Shown: positions 11,468 to 22,128, numbered from the stretch's first letter. The stretch is DNA of 64,000 nucleotides from Scalesia atractyloides (GCA_947069175.1 CAMTDV010000017.1:52275137-52339136), one strand, 5' to 3'. Numbers and translations are program-made. The notes: a model not told the origin generated them from the letters alone.

Positions 11468-12094
11468 TGTCAGGATCTAAGTTTCAATTGATTGCTGTTT
11501 TTGTTTCAAATTGTGGAAAATGATTGAAAACAGAAAATAAATGCAGCGGATTAATGGAAAACTTTTACAACAATCAATCGGTCATTTTTTTCATCATCAT
11601 CATCCTTTCAAGTAATTAAACTATTGCATGTGATTCACAAACTCCCCCTTAGCCCAATAACGATCGTCTGATAGTAAGAAATGAAGAAGATATGCGAAAT
11701 TGATCTTTTTAAGAAGACAAGTGTTAACTGTTACATTGAGCGCCTATTTATACTAATTATCTAACCACTGACCGTCTTTCAATGACGTCAGGGTTGATAG
11801 TGACAGCTAACAAAAAGTAACTAAATACAAGTACTGCTTAGACTAAACTATCAGTGCATAGCACTGTTACATTGATTAATCTAATACTAAACTAAGAACT
11901 GTTGGCTATCCTCTGTTCTTGTGATTTTCTATCAGCGGTTGAGAGTTTCTTCTGTCAGAGGATAGGAAGCAATGTGTTTATTGAAAGCAGTAAATACTCA
12001 TCAGCGGTTAGAACCTCTGATGGTTGGATCAAAGCTCGGATGGTGTGTTTTGACTATGTATCATCTGTTCCTTTCCAAAGGTTCAATCCCAACA
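11468..12094 (-). repeat. 5' LTR of Copia-1
   Basis: 627 bp, TGTCAGG...CCCAACA on the plus strand, homologous over its length to 17-639. It carries a minus-strand TATA box (11745-11752) and several copies of the dispersed TAACC(A/T)CTG motif. It would drive the genomic RNA of the element. Confidence 0.95.
11745..11752 (-). promoter_or_regulatory. TATA box in the Copia-1 5' LTR
   Basis: The minus strand reads TATAAATAGG, at the same LTR position as the copy at 295-302. Transcription toward lower coordinates would start a few tens of bases further on and run through PBS and gag. Confidence 0.72.
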
Positions 12095-12099
12095 TCTTG
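12095..12099. repeat. Target site duplication TCTTG of Copia-1 (right)
   Basis: TCTTG follows the CCCAACA end of the 5' LTR and equals 12-16. After it the sequence continues the ORF3 of Copia-2. Confidence 0.93.
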
Positions 12100-13105
12100 T
12101 GACTTTTGTGTTGTCACTGGGTTAACTTCTGGGATCTCATCTTCCAGAAGACCCTTTTTGGTGGGTTTGGTGGGCTTGGTGGGTTTCATTTTGGTCTTTT
12201 TGGTGGGGGTTGCACAGCAGTGGTTGTGTTGCTGTGGTCACCAAGAGCAGTAGGCTCAGTAGCAGGTGGTTTAGTTTGGGCAGGTTGTTCTGATAAATCT
12301 TTCTCTACCACCTCTACTTGGGTTTTTGAAACTTTATCTTGATTAGAACTGCGTGTAAAAGTTTCATGACCCATAGCTCCTGCCTTGCTAACTGGGCCAA
12401 TTTTAGAATCATCTCCAGGTAATTGATTTTGAAGATATATGCTTAAAAACCTGGGATGTATCAGAAAAGCCTTTTCATTTGAAATATTATAATAATTATT
12501 AACAATATCATTGAACAAGACTTGGGAAAAATTGAAATCCGAATCAGTCAAAATAGCATATCCCAAATATTGCATATTCAATGGAATTTCATTAAAACCA
12601 GTAGTTTTTGCCGAGAGACATGTCAAAATAGTATGAAAGAAAAATCTCATCTCAACAGGGAAATTTGGTCAAAATAGCATACCTTTGAGTTGACTAGCAT
12701 ACCCTCTTTCAATAAACTCCGCTTGGATCTCACCCAGAAGAAATGTCACAGGATATGACATGTCATTCAATTTAAAGACTGGAGAGATCGATTGTGGAGT
12801 AATTTGCATCAAGGTTTTGCCCACTTTTGAGATTATTGCATAAGGTACTCCCTCTGTTGAGTGAACCTCCACATTTGCCCAAAATTGTCGGAGTGAACCT
12901 TCATAAATTGGGCTTTTGCTGTTAGCATCTCCTTGAATTTGGACTCTTTTAGTAGCTGAATCATTGAATGATATCTCGTATTTGACTTGGTTTCCTCCAG
13001 AATAGCAGTGTAGTTATGAGGAGTTTTGATGATTAACGTGAATGTCGATGATATGGGTTTAGATTTAGCTTTTGATTTTGCCTTTGATTTTGTTTTGGGA
13101 GCCAT
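12100..13105 (-). pseudogene. ORF3 of Copia-2 (N-terminal part), broken
   Basis: Starts MAPKTKSKAKSK (ATG at 13105-13103) and follows the Copia-1 ORF3 closely: PHNYTAILEETKSNTRYHSM is identical, and NEIPLNMQYLGYAIL, SQVLFNDIVNN and KAFLIHPRFLS recur. Frames are lost near 12870 and 12660. The part after the conserved domain is Gln/Pro/Thr-rich. The protein then runs into Copia-1, which interrupts it at 12095. Conserved between copies are the basic start and about 230 residues after it. The basic repeat KAKSKAKSKP is longer here than in Copia-1. Confidence 0.75.
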
Positions 13106-14814
13106 GATTTGAGTGAAAAACTGTTTTGAGATTTTTGAAATCGACACAGTTTGGTGAACCCTTTGTTCTTGATAGAACAAGGTTTTTTATTGGGTTTATG
13201 AAAAAGTGATGATGACGTGGCATCTGATGCAACAACTGTCAAATAACATCTGTCCACGTGTAACCTGTGATTGAGAATGGAAGACAGTTGTTAGGTTAAA
13301 CCACTGTTTGAAGTTTTTGAACTATCAGAGGATACACTTTTGACAGTGGATAGACTTTTTTAAATGAACAGTGTTTTTGTGCTATCAGTGCTTGGAACAG
13401 ACTTTGGGGATTTATTGAAAAATTCAATTTTAAACCATTTTTAAGGATGAATTTTGATTTTTTAAAAACATTTTATTGCTATTTACACATGGATCACAAA
13501 GAAAATTTGTTTCTAATCCATGTGTAGCATTCCAAGCCTAGAGATCAAGTTTTAAGGGCAGATGATTCCAATTTTTGGTTTCTACATCTCCCAACTGGTC
13601 TTTAGACTGGACATGTTATAAGAAAATCAAACCCTTTTTTATAGCAATCCCTTATAAATGATGTCTGATGTCAGCAGTGTTTGGATATCATGTGATGACA
13701 GTGATTTTTGATGCTTGTTTTGATCAACTACTGTTGGATCAGCAGAGGATAAGCTTTGTCAGTTGTTTTGAAAATCTGCTGCTCTTGTGGTGAGAAATGT
13801 GAGTATCTGCAAGGTTAGCCTAGACATGCATAATATAAGATAAACTTAACCATCAACAGATTTCTTTTGATCCATTATCAAGGAAGAGTAACTCCCTTCT
13901 CTCTAAAAATAGAAAGGTTTTACTTCCTGGCAGGTTTTAAGCTTTAACTATCTAAAACAAGTGAAAGTTCAACATGTATTACTTTCCAGAGGAAAAAATA
14001 CAGAAAAGAAATAACACATGTCCTGATATATACATGAAATCTTTACCAACAAAAAATAAGTAGAACATTTCTTGATAAATGAATCAATTAGACCTGATTG
14101 ATGTCCTAAGTTCTCCTTTAAAACAATTTTTTAGTTGATATACATCAATTATCTGAATCTACCTGTAAATAGTGGTTGCACTCAACATGTTTGGTAACAT
14201 ATGTTTGAGCAGAGACGAAAATTCAATTTTAAGTTTTCCTTTTGTAGTACTAGCCTGTAAGCTCTTAGGTGTTTTATGTTTATACACTTTTCTTTTTGTC
14301 ATTAAAAAGTTTGAGATAAACACACTTTTAGAGTTTTGTGATTTTTCTTCTATTCCCTTTTTAACATTTCCGTGGGCAAATGTCATAACATTCACTGGAA
14401 GGCTTTTAAGGAAAGAATAATCAATCCAGAATCATTTACAGTAATGTTTTGAGAACCTTAGACATTTTTGCAAAAATGCTTATGCTAAAATTCACATTAC
14501 TTTTGATCTGGTTTTCTAAACGTCAACCCATAACATTTATAGGATTTACCCTTTTTAAAATTTTCTCATAACTTTTGTTCCTCATATAGATCTTGTTCCT
14601 AAGGTTTAGGTTCACCTCAGTCTTTTAAGACCTAAGATGAATCCTTAGCAACCGTCACTCATGGAAACATCACAAATTTTGACACAAATCCTGAAATCAT
14701 ATATAAAGTGATTTGGCTCTTACTCTATTTTCCAACAATCACGAATAACACAGTATCACAGAAATTGAGCTGATCTTTTTACGTCAAATCGATTGTTAGA
14801 TCGAATTTCACTGA
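13106..14814 (-). pseudogene. Remnant of Copia-2 pol and gag, heavily deleted
   Basis: The stretch at 13500-13560 matches the RNase H C-terminus of Copia-1 (around 4940). Pieces near 13600-13750 resemble its 5030-5180 region. A short piece at 14159-14395 resembles the Gag extension near 8700-9000 (a Lys-rich run before the knuckles). Everything else of about 7 kb of gag-pol is missing. No catalytic motif is left. Confidence 0.65.
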
Positions 14815-14830
14815 CCAAGCTCTGATACCA
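14815..14830 (-). promoter_or_regulatory. Primer binding site of Copia-2
   Basis: The minus strand reads TGGTATCAGAGCTTGG, identical to the PBS of Copia-1, two bases from the LTR end. Confidence 0.9.
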
Positions 14831-14975
14831 ATTTTTAGGATCTGAGTTTGACTTAATTGTGTTGTTTTAAACAAATTGAACATAAAATACGATAAAACAT
14901 ATAAAACTTGCAGCGGAATACGATTTAAAACTTTGTAACACAATCAAATGAGAGATTAGCTTTCATCATACAATG

Positions 14976-15459
14976 TAGGGGTGTGCACGGTTTGGTTCGG
15001 TTATTAGCATTATCCGTAACCGTAACCGTAACCGAAGCCATCAGTTAATCGGTTCTGTTAATTCGGTTAATTTTTTGGTTTTCGGTTCGGTTCGGTTAAT
15101 AACCGATTCAAAGAAGGACAAATTTTTGCTTAGAAATACATGTAATGGAGGTATAAATATATGAAATAGATGAATAAATACATGAAATAGATGTTTAAAT
15201 ACATGAGATGGAGGTATAAATAAATGAAATGAAGATATAAATGAATGAAATGGAGGTAATATTACATGAAATGAAAGTATAAAACATGAAATACATGAAA
15301 TGGAGGTATAAAAGCTAGAAATATATAATAAAAATAAATGGTTCGGTTCGGTTCGGTTAATTTTGGTTAACCGATGGTAAAAAAGATATTCATTAACCGA
15401 CTTTCGGTTAATTTCGGTTCAGTTTTGTCGGTTTTCGGTTCGGTTATTGCACACCCCTA
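14976..15459. mobile_element. Small hAT-type MITE
   Basis: 484 bp with terminal inverted repeats TAGGGGTGTGCA...TGCACACCCCTA and a perfect 8-bp duplication ATACAATG (14968-14975 and 15460-15467). The 8-bp duplication and TAGGG ends are typical of hAT elements. There is no coding capacity. Both subterminal regions are runs of GGTTCGGTT-like units, and the middle (15130-15330) is a degenerate tandem of about 20-24 bp built on ACATGAAATGGAGGTATAAA. Confidence 0.9.
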
Positions 15460-15612
15460 ATACAATGTTTTCATTACTCAAAAGATTGAAAAAGATTATA
15501 AGTAAGTACAAGCATGAACCACTAACTCCCCCTCAACCCGAGCTTCACACAGATTAGATCTTACAGTATAAGTGTATGTGTGTGAGCTAAATAGAACAGT
15601 ACATGCACTGTC

Positions 15613-15620
15613 TATTTATA
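15613..15620 (-). promoter_or_regulatory. TATA box in the Copia-2 LTR
   Basis: The minus strand reads TATAAATAGAC, matching the TATA context of the Copia-1 LTRs. Confidence 0.65.
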
Positions 15621-16043
15621 GTACTAATCCTAACCTCTGTGGCATCTTTGCTGATATCACCAAGACCATGACATCTAACAAACCTAACAACCTCTAACCT
15701 CTGCTAATCCTATCCTCTGATGCATATACAAAACACTAATGGCTATCCAAATAAGATGCTAACCACTGATGAGCTTAACCACTGATGAAGCTTTATCATT
15801 TGTTCTTCAAAGGGTGATCAGACCTTTGACTTTCAGCAGACTTTTGACTTCAAACAGGTTTGGTCTTCAACAGTCTTGACAACCAGCAGAGCTTAGCACT
15901 GAGCAGATGTTAGGGCTATTAGATGTTAGATGCCTTGTCATTGAGGGAAGTTCTAAACCAAAACACTGTTTATTTTGGATCATTTAGAATAGACCTGTTT
16001 TGGCATTTTATCATCTGTTCTTTTGTAGGGGTCAATCCCAACA

Positions 16044-16903
16044 TCTTCAATATATACAAGAAACGTACTTGATGTTTGAAAATATTTGCATGTTATGTCC
16101 TTTAACCTAACCCAGTTAGTTTTTATGGTTAAATATGACTAAATGGACCCCATATAAGGGTGTTTTGGACATTTTACTCTAAACACTAAAATAAATAATT
16201 AAAAAATTATATATATATATATATAGATAGATATATTTATAAATACCTATACATACACTCACATAAACACCCCCTCTCTCTCTCACAACAGACACCAGCT
16301 CTCTCTCTAATTGCCGGACCACCACGACCAGACCGACCACCATCGCCGGACCCAAAATTCTCCACCTGCACACACCCCAAATTTTTCTCTCCATCCCTAT
16401 CTACCATACCACCATCACCACTCACTATCACCATCGACCTGCCACACCTGGTATTCTGCTCTAGTGAAGCTCCACCGTTAAACTGCGGCGACCAAATTAA
16501 AGTACCAGCAAACCAGCGATTCAAACTTCATAGACGATGCTTCATCTGGTTCCCATTTTTTACTCCTACAACAATGGATTCTGGTAAAAATGAATAATAC
16601 TACTCCATAGACGATGCTTCATCTGGAAGTATTTGATATTGGCAACTAAAGCAGCACACAATCCTCGTGCCACCACCGATCTTCGTTCCAGCTAACCGAA
16701 TTTGGAAAATAAAATCTAGGGTTAGGGTTCTTACGAATTAGAGTGGTGGTTATCGAATCTGGAGTGGTGGTTGTCGGATTTGGAGTGGGGCTGTCGGATT
16801 TGGTGGGTGCTTGTCGTATTTGGTGGGTTGCTATCAGATTTGGCAGTGGTGGTGCTAGGGCGGTGGTTTATGGCAGGGGTGGTGCTTGGGCAGTGGTGGG
16901 AAC
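16044..16903. mobile_element. Left arm of an inverted-repeat DNA element (MULE-like)
   Basis: The first 66 bases (16044-16110) are an inverted copy of 40027-40093: TCTTCAATATATACAAGAAA, then CGTACT and GATGTTT, and later TTATGTCCTTTAAC, occur in both. More distant similarity continues inward. The arm then holds a (TA)n run (16209-16222), CT-rich runs, and from 16740 a degenerate tandem of about 21 bp, roughly GGAGTGGTGGTTGTCGGATT. Copia-2 ends exactly where the similarity starts, so the true terminus is probably outside the window. No ORF is convincing. Superfamily is inference from the long arms. Confidence 0.55.
16899..16903. repeat. Target site duplication GGAAC of the chromovirus array (left)
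   Basis: GGAAC precedes the TGTAACACC start of the first LTR and recurs right after the last LTR at 39750-39754. Confidence 0.93.
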
Positions 16904-19900
16904 TGTAACACCTCGTAATTTCCTGTCCAATTAAATCCCGACACGTGTTCCGTTGTTCCTCTAATGCCACGTGTTGGCCGAGAGGGACCAAAAGCGTCGT
17001 TATGTTATTATTGTAACCTCTGAACAACATATGACAAAGTTGAGGGATGAAAAGCGTCAACACGTTTAATTATACCTCTGAGTGACCATTTATCGAACCC
17101 GGAACTTATCAAGGTTCGGTTATACATCAGAGAGTGCTAACCAACTGCCATATTGAATAAAACATGTTTTTATGTCGAAATATGGGAGTTTGGAGAAGTT
17201 CAGGGGACAAAATGGAAATTTTGTGAACTGACCTCTCAGGCGCCACGTGCCAGAGACCTGATATCCCCGCGCGACGAGCGGGAAAGACCTGTTCGCAAAA
17301 TTGCAGGACAGCTGCAGACCTGCATGCATGCCACCTCTTTTCGCGAATTTCCAACATTTCTTTGCTCAAGACATGTACCTGGAACCTTGTGCACTTCAGG
17401 GATGCATGCTAAACACTTATATCAACCTCCATCATCTTCCAATTCCATAAATTGAAGCCTTGATTCATCCTTCAAGAACTTGCACACTCCTCAAATTCTC
17501 ATCCTCAAACCTCTGCAAGTTCTGGAGCTTCAAGAGTCTTCAAGTCCATCTCATATTCGTGCAAGGACCTTGTGTAAGTGTTCTTGACCTTCCTTACTCA
17601 GTTTATTTCTCATTCTAGCTAAAAGTCAAGTTTGTCGTAAAACATCTTTGACTTTAAGCTTAAATCCTTATCGTCCAGCCATGGTTCGAATCAAACATGG
17701 TTACGTGATCGTAATAAGGTATGTATCAATCCCCATAAGGGGCACCTCCTGATTACCACGAATTCTTGATCAATTGATGAGTCAAACTATTTTATAAAAA
17801 GTCAAACTGGGTCAGATTTGATAATAGAAGCATAATTAGTAACATGCATGTTATAAAATTAGTTTTGTCACTCTAAATACTTAGTAATAATTATAAGAAC
17901 ATGGGAACATGTTCGGCTCGTCAATTCCAGGTCTAAGGTCGGTTCGCAACCGAAAGTTGTGAAGTTTTACTCCTACTTTGACTTTCAGTTCTGACCCGAT
18001 TTAGAGTCTTTCAAGGCCGATTCTAAGTTTCATTATGATCCTTATACAATGTAGTATAACCCCATGAGGTCATACTACAAGGTCATAATCATAATCCGAG
18101 TTTATACGCAAGTTTCATTAATGTGTCAAATTTGACTACTTTGTCCTTTTTGCTTAAAATGAGATTTAAACTAAAATGAACATGCAACAAGTTACCCACT
18201 GATATGTTAACTTGGTTGGGTTGCATGCATGTCAATAATTTGGTCATAATCTGAGTTTTTCCTAAATATCGCAAATCAAGCTTTTAAAGGACCAAAATGC
18301 CCTTTTCGGCAAATAAAATGTTTTAACCATAACCCCTACGATAAAATACTTTACCTACTACTGTTATAATATATTAGAATTATTTGGGATGTTAAATCAG
18401 TTTATAAACCGAGTTTATGAAAAGGCTCTTGCATGGTATCGAAAAATGACGATAATACCCTTACGGTGCATAAAATGAGTTTTAAAGACATTTTTATAGC
18501 CGAACCTTTTACAAACTGATTTTATGTATTAAATAAAATATTTGATTATATAAACCTGATCAAAACTAATATTTTCCTTAAACGTCGGTTAAATCTTCAT
18601 TTAGCGACTTAACGCCTTTTCGACGCATGGAATGGGTTAAAACCATATCTAAGCATCAAGACTTGTTACCTACTGATTATAAAACATATTTTAGATATTT
18701 TTATAGTAGGTACAAGTTACAAACTCAGATTCCCAAATAAGTCTTCAAATCTATGCGTGAAATGACCAAAATACCCTTTCGGGGCATAGTTTGGTCTTTA
18801 AATATAAACCACACATATATTTGACATCTTACTGATATAACATCGTAAATTAACCGTTTTTACTGAATAATTATGACCATGACATCAGAATATTGCAAAC
18901 CTCTTTTATAAGTCGTAAAATGACCAAATTACCCTTTTAAAGCCGAAATCAATTTTAAAACTATAACGGGCATACGTGTTGGTATCTTACTGATATTAAA
19001 ACATGTTGTAAGTATATTAGCACATGAAAATTGTATATGACTCATCCGGTTACCCGGTATCGCTTATATGCGTACGGTTAAGTCTACGTGACTAGTTTAC
19101 GTAAATTCACCAAAACGGGTCTAACCTTATCATTTCTATATCAAAATCCAGAATGTTATATGTTTACCCAAAATATACAAGTCCTAGTACTTGTCGGGTT
19201 TAAACAACATTCTTTCCGGTCATCGCTTAATCTAGCGTATTGTTCCGTTACGTATCCTTTAAGCTAACTAGTCCGAGTCAACAACTCAACCTAAACCCGT
19301 TAGCATTCTAATTCGTTATTAATACCATCAATCTAGACTAGAAGCCTCCCAGTAGATCGATACTAGCATTTGTCTTCTTGATTATCGGCTGAGTTACTAT
19401 TCATTAGAAGAACTAGCTCAGGTAAATACTTTAACTTATTTTCCCTATACGGGCTTGGGATACGGTATTTTATTACTGCTTGGTCGGGTATGGGATCATG
19501 TTTATCGGATTGTGATTTACTAAATCTTATAAACCGTTTATTCTGTATTGTCTGATAACTTAAACATTGGGGGTTAACTCGACCGTGTCCTGGATATCAT
19601 TGGCTCATTTAAATTACTAATGGCCACGACCTAAGCGCGGGGTGTAGGCATACACCTGACAGACGCTAATGCTAAACAATTATTTCTATTATACTCCTCC
19701 GTGGCTTTTATTAAGTGGTATGTTGGTTAATCAGGTTATTCGGTTTCCGCACTGGACCCCATATGTATTGACACACCTGTAAAACTGTAAACAAGATCAT
19801 TTTGAATTGTCCCAGGTTATAAAAGATTTTCGTGCTCAATGCACCTAAACAAAATTTTAAATGTTTTCAAAATGAGTCGGTTAAATGTATTTACTAGTGA

Positions 19901-20235
19901 AAACTGATGTATTTTCCAAAAAGGCTAAGTGATAGGTTTCGGCACGGAATAGGCTAGGAGCTGCTTGGTAACGACGTAGAGAATTTTGCAAGTTCTTAGT
20001 CAAGCCTAAAGTCTATCAGAGATTATCATTTTCGTACTTTCGATCCGCCTGTGGATCTAATATTGCAAACCATGTATTTGTTTTATAGACTTTTAAATCC
20101 AATGGTTTGTAATAATATTTAATATTCAAGTCTTCCGTTGTGCTGTATATGTTTGACCATGATGATACCAATCTTACGTCACGGTACTCCCCACCCGGGC
20201 CCACCGGGATTGTGTTGGAAATACGGGGTGTGAAA
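16904..20235 (+). repeat. LTR1 of the chromovirus array
   Basis: 3332 bp, TGTAACACC to GGGGTGTGAAA (the CA end mutated to AA). Two ACGTG cores lie in the first 80 bases (CACGTGTTCC and CCACGTGTTGG). A GTAAGT at 17574-17579 resembles a splice donor. From about 18080 to 19020 it contains six diverged modules with a period near 157 bp. LTR1 differs from LTR2 and LTR3 at many sites where those two agree. Confidence 0.95.
18080..19020 (+). repeat. Six diverged ~157-bp modules inside the LTR
   Basis: Each module has a core like ATGACCAAAATACCCTTTTCGG, often followed by an AAATG/TTTAAA segment and then TACTGATNTTATA. The core begins at 18144, 18300, 18458, 18614, 18774 and 18932, giving spacings of 156, 158, 156, 160 and 158. 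The same modules occur in LTR2 (from about 27840) and LTR3 (from about 37590). No ORF runs through them. Confidence 0.75.
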
Positions 20236-20238
20236 GGT

Positions 20239-20254
20239 TGGTATCAGAGCCAAC
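20239..20254 (+). promoter_or_regulatory. Primer binding site, internal copy 1
   Basis: TGGTATCAGAGCCAAC lies three bases after the LTR end, complementary to initiator tRNA-Met as in many plant gypsy elements. Confidence 0.93.
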
Positions 20255-20422
20255 GTTCGAGTGAATTAAACACTAGCCTTTTGTGTTTAATCTCGAGTAT
20301 ACACAATAGCACATTCCTTAGTCTCCAAGTCTAGACATCAACTTAGGATTCTAACCATTATTAAGAGTTTTATTATTTATTTTGTTTTGCTTTGTTTTCT
20401 AATTTGGATTGAAGAAGGATAT

Positions 20423-21098
20423 ATGCCGCCAAGATGCCGTGGAAGCATTAGGAGAGGCGGAGGCTCAACAAGAGGAGGAGCATCCGGGCAAGGACCATCC
20501 CGTGTGCCGAGCCCAAACCCATACGAAGGATCAGGAGATTCTTCGTCATCATGGCGACCATTCGGGTACCCGCTTCCACGCGAGTACTCTCCACCACAAT
20601 CAGAATCCCAAGACTCTCACTACTCTTTCAACTCGTACCATTCGCATCACTCTGATCACTCAAACCCTCACCAAGAAGCCTCCATCCCACATAGCTATGC
20701 GCGTTCACCATATATAACGCCACCGGTTGACTCACCCACCCACATGGAGGAAGATCCAGAGATGCCACCCTTGGGATCGTATGAATATCCTATTGAACTA
20801 TCAAGTGGTCCCCCTTCTCGCACAGGATCACCATTTGAAGGCCCCGATAGTTGGGATTTGAGATGGAGTCAATACCAGTTTACTATACCCCTTCTCCCCA
20901 TTCTTCTAAACCACCATCGCCTCCTCAAAAAGCCGAGAAAATGGAAGTGGAGGAACACCAACCCCACAACTAGAGGCCATTAATGAAGCCTTGGAAAGAG
21001 TGTAACAGATACAGCGCCAAACCGAGAAAAAGGAGAAGAAAACCTTCAAGGCCTTCAGGAAGTTGACAAAAATATGGAAGGGAAAGACAGATGAGTGA
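20423..21098 (+). pseudogene. Pre-gag ORF, internal copy 1
   Basis: Extra ORF between PBS and gag, with unknown function. ATG at 20423 (MPPRCRGSIRRGGGSTRGG) is chosen because both copies share it, while the upstream in-frame ATG at 20387 lies in a T-rich leader. The product is Arg/Gly-rich at first, then Ser/Pro/His-rich (WRPFGYPLPREYSPPQSES, then HSHHSDHSN), then acidic-proline (MEEDPEMPPLGSYEYPIELS). The tail, in another frame, is a charged helix (KKEKKTFKAFRKL) ending at TGA 21096-21098. Frameshifts occur near 20880-20985 and a TAA interrupts the tail near 21002. The RG-rich start suggests RNA binding, which is inference. An AATAAA follows at 21220. Confidence 0.65.
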
Positions 21099-21286
21099 GG
21101 GATTGAGCTATTAGTATTTCTATTTTAGTCCCTGCTTGGACAAGTATTTCGATTTCCATCCCTGTGTGGACTAGTTATTTCTGTTAGACCCCTGCGAGGG
21201 CCAATTAATCTTAGTTTTGAATAAAAGACCTGTTTAAGGCCTTAATGTAATCCTTATTTATTTTAATGAGAAAGGATTCAAAATTT

Positions 21287-21331
<45 letters not shown>

Positions 21332-22128
21332 TAGAATATCCTTTGTTCAAGCGATCGTCTCGACTTTACTCGAAATTTTATTGATCCGCTAAAATTCCAA
21401 AAGATCTTCTTAATGGTTTACACAGCCAAATGGCAATAGATCATAATAAGTTGGCAAACTATGATAAGTTAAGGACTGGTAACCTTCTATCATGATAATT
21501 AAGGAAGAGTATCCCTTCTATCCAGAGGCGGTAAACTATGTTCCACCTCAAAGCCGAATGGTTAACAAGATCATTGTGTATATCAAGAATGATAAACACT
21601 TCCCATAAGCACTCCAGGATGAATGTCTTACGAACCATGCCTAATCATCCAATGGAGTCAAGGGCGTTGTAACCTTTAAGGTTCCCTGTCCAAGGTAGTG
21701 AGCCACGCTCCAAACCTCATTAAAATGATCATAAATACTACCTAGGCTTTATTATAAAAACCATTTTAAGACAATTAATCCTAGTCAACATATAAGTGAT
21801 GATGACTCTCCTGGCAGTGTGACTTGAGGAACCACACTAGTCATCGAGGTTGTTGGGCTAAGTGATCAATCTTATATTATCTTGTCAGAATGTAATGACA
21901 ATAAGAAAATTTGAACATCCATTATTGATGAAATGCATTTGAGCCATAAATCCCATGTCCAACACCATTCTTGATTCTTTATAAGTTTAAGCCTTCTGTG
22001 CCAAGTTGATTGAGAAACACGTACTTTAATGTACTTAAATGGTTAAGAATACCATGACACTCTGCGAATCATCAATTGCAATGATCAACTAATGGACTTT
22101 TAAACTGTGTAGTACCAAGATCTACAAG
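21099..22128 (+). other. Long untranslated leader between pre-gag ORF and gag, copy 1
   Basis: About 1.0 kb with no sustained ORF. It starts with three GGAC/CCTG-type echoes (CCCTGCTTGGACAAG, CCCTGTGTGGACTAG, CCCTGCGAGGGCC), then an AATAAA at 21220-21225, and a (TA)n run at 21295-21319 followed by (TATG)n. The rest is nearly identical to 30850-31864 of copy 2, except for a longer (TA)n run here. Confidence 0.7.
21295..21330. repeat. (TA)n and (TATG)n microsatellite
   Basis: A dinucleotide run followed by TATGTATGTATG. The corresponding run in copy 2 (about 31048-31065) is much shorter, showing slippage since duplication. Confidence 0.85.

Larger units (their letters stand above)
17..12094 (-). 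mobile_element. Copia-1: full-length Ty1/copia LTR retrotransposon, Sirevirus-like
   Basis: A complete minus-strand insertion of about 12.1 kb. It has two LTRs (17-639 and 11468-12094), a PBS just inside the right LTR, a PPT just inside the left LTR, and TCTTG on both outer flanks (12-16 and 12095-12099). In sense order it holds gag, an extended CCHC region, protease, integrase, reverse transcriptase, RNase H and a long extra ORF. The copia order (integrase before RT) is seen directly. Assignment to the Sirevirus (SIRE/Maximus) lineage is inferred from the 12-kb size, the RT wording around YVDDIIFGST and the extra ORF after pol. The element is defective: gag-pol has at least four in-frame stops and several frameshifts. 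It is inserted in the extra ORF of a relative, Copia-2. Confidence 0.95.
12095..16043 (-). mobile_element. Copia-2: internally deleted relative of Copia-1, host of the insertion
   Basis: Sequence right of Copia-1 matches Copia-1 ORF3 and the spacer before it, followed by deletion-ridden pol and gag remnants, then a PBS (14815-14830) and a 5' LTR (14833-16043). Window bases 1-16 continue its ORF3: joining base 16 to 12100 restores an alignment with Copia-1 around 3470. Its other LTR lies outside the window to the left. Gag and pol are almost entirely gone, yet ORF3 is relatively well preserved. It could not transpose by itself. Confidence 0.88.
14833..16043 (-). repeat. 5' LTR of Copia-2, with nested MITE
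   Basis: Begins TTTTAGGATCTGAG (aligned with TGTCAGGATCTAAG of Copia-1) and ends GGTCAATCCCAACA. Without the MITE and its duplication it is about 719 bp. The minus-strand TATA box is at 15613-15620. The terminal TG has mutated to TT. It is rich in the TAACC(A/T)CTG motif (15631, 15695, 15760, 15776). Confidence 0.85.

Noticed and set aside
17153..17455. Open frame of 100 codons near the start of chromovirus LTR1
   Set aside because: It is not kept open in LTR2 or LTR3, so there is no sign of coding.
20239..20254. tRNA gene, because of TGGTATCAGAGCC
   Set aside because: Only the short primer-binding complement is present; no cloverleaf follows.
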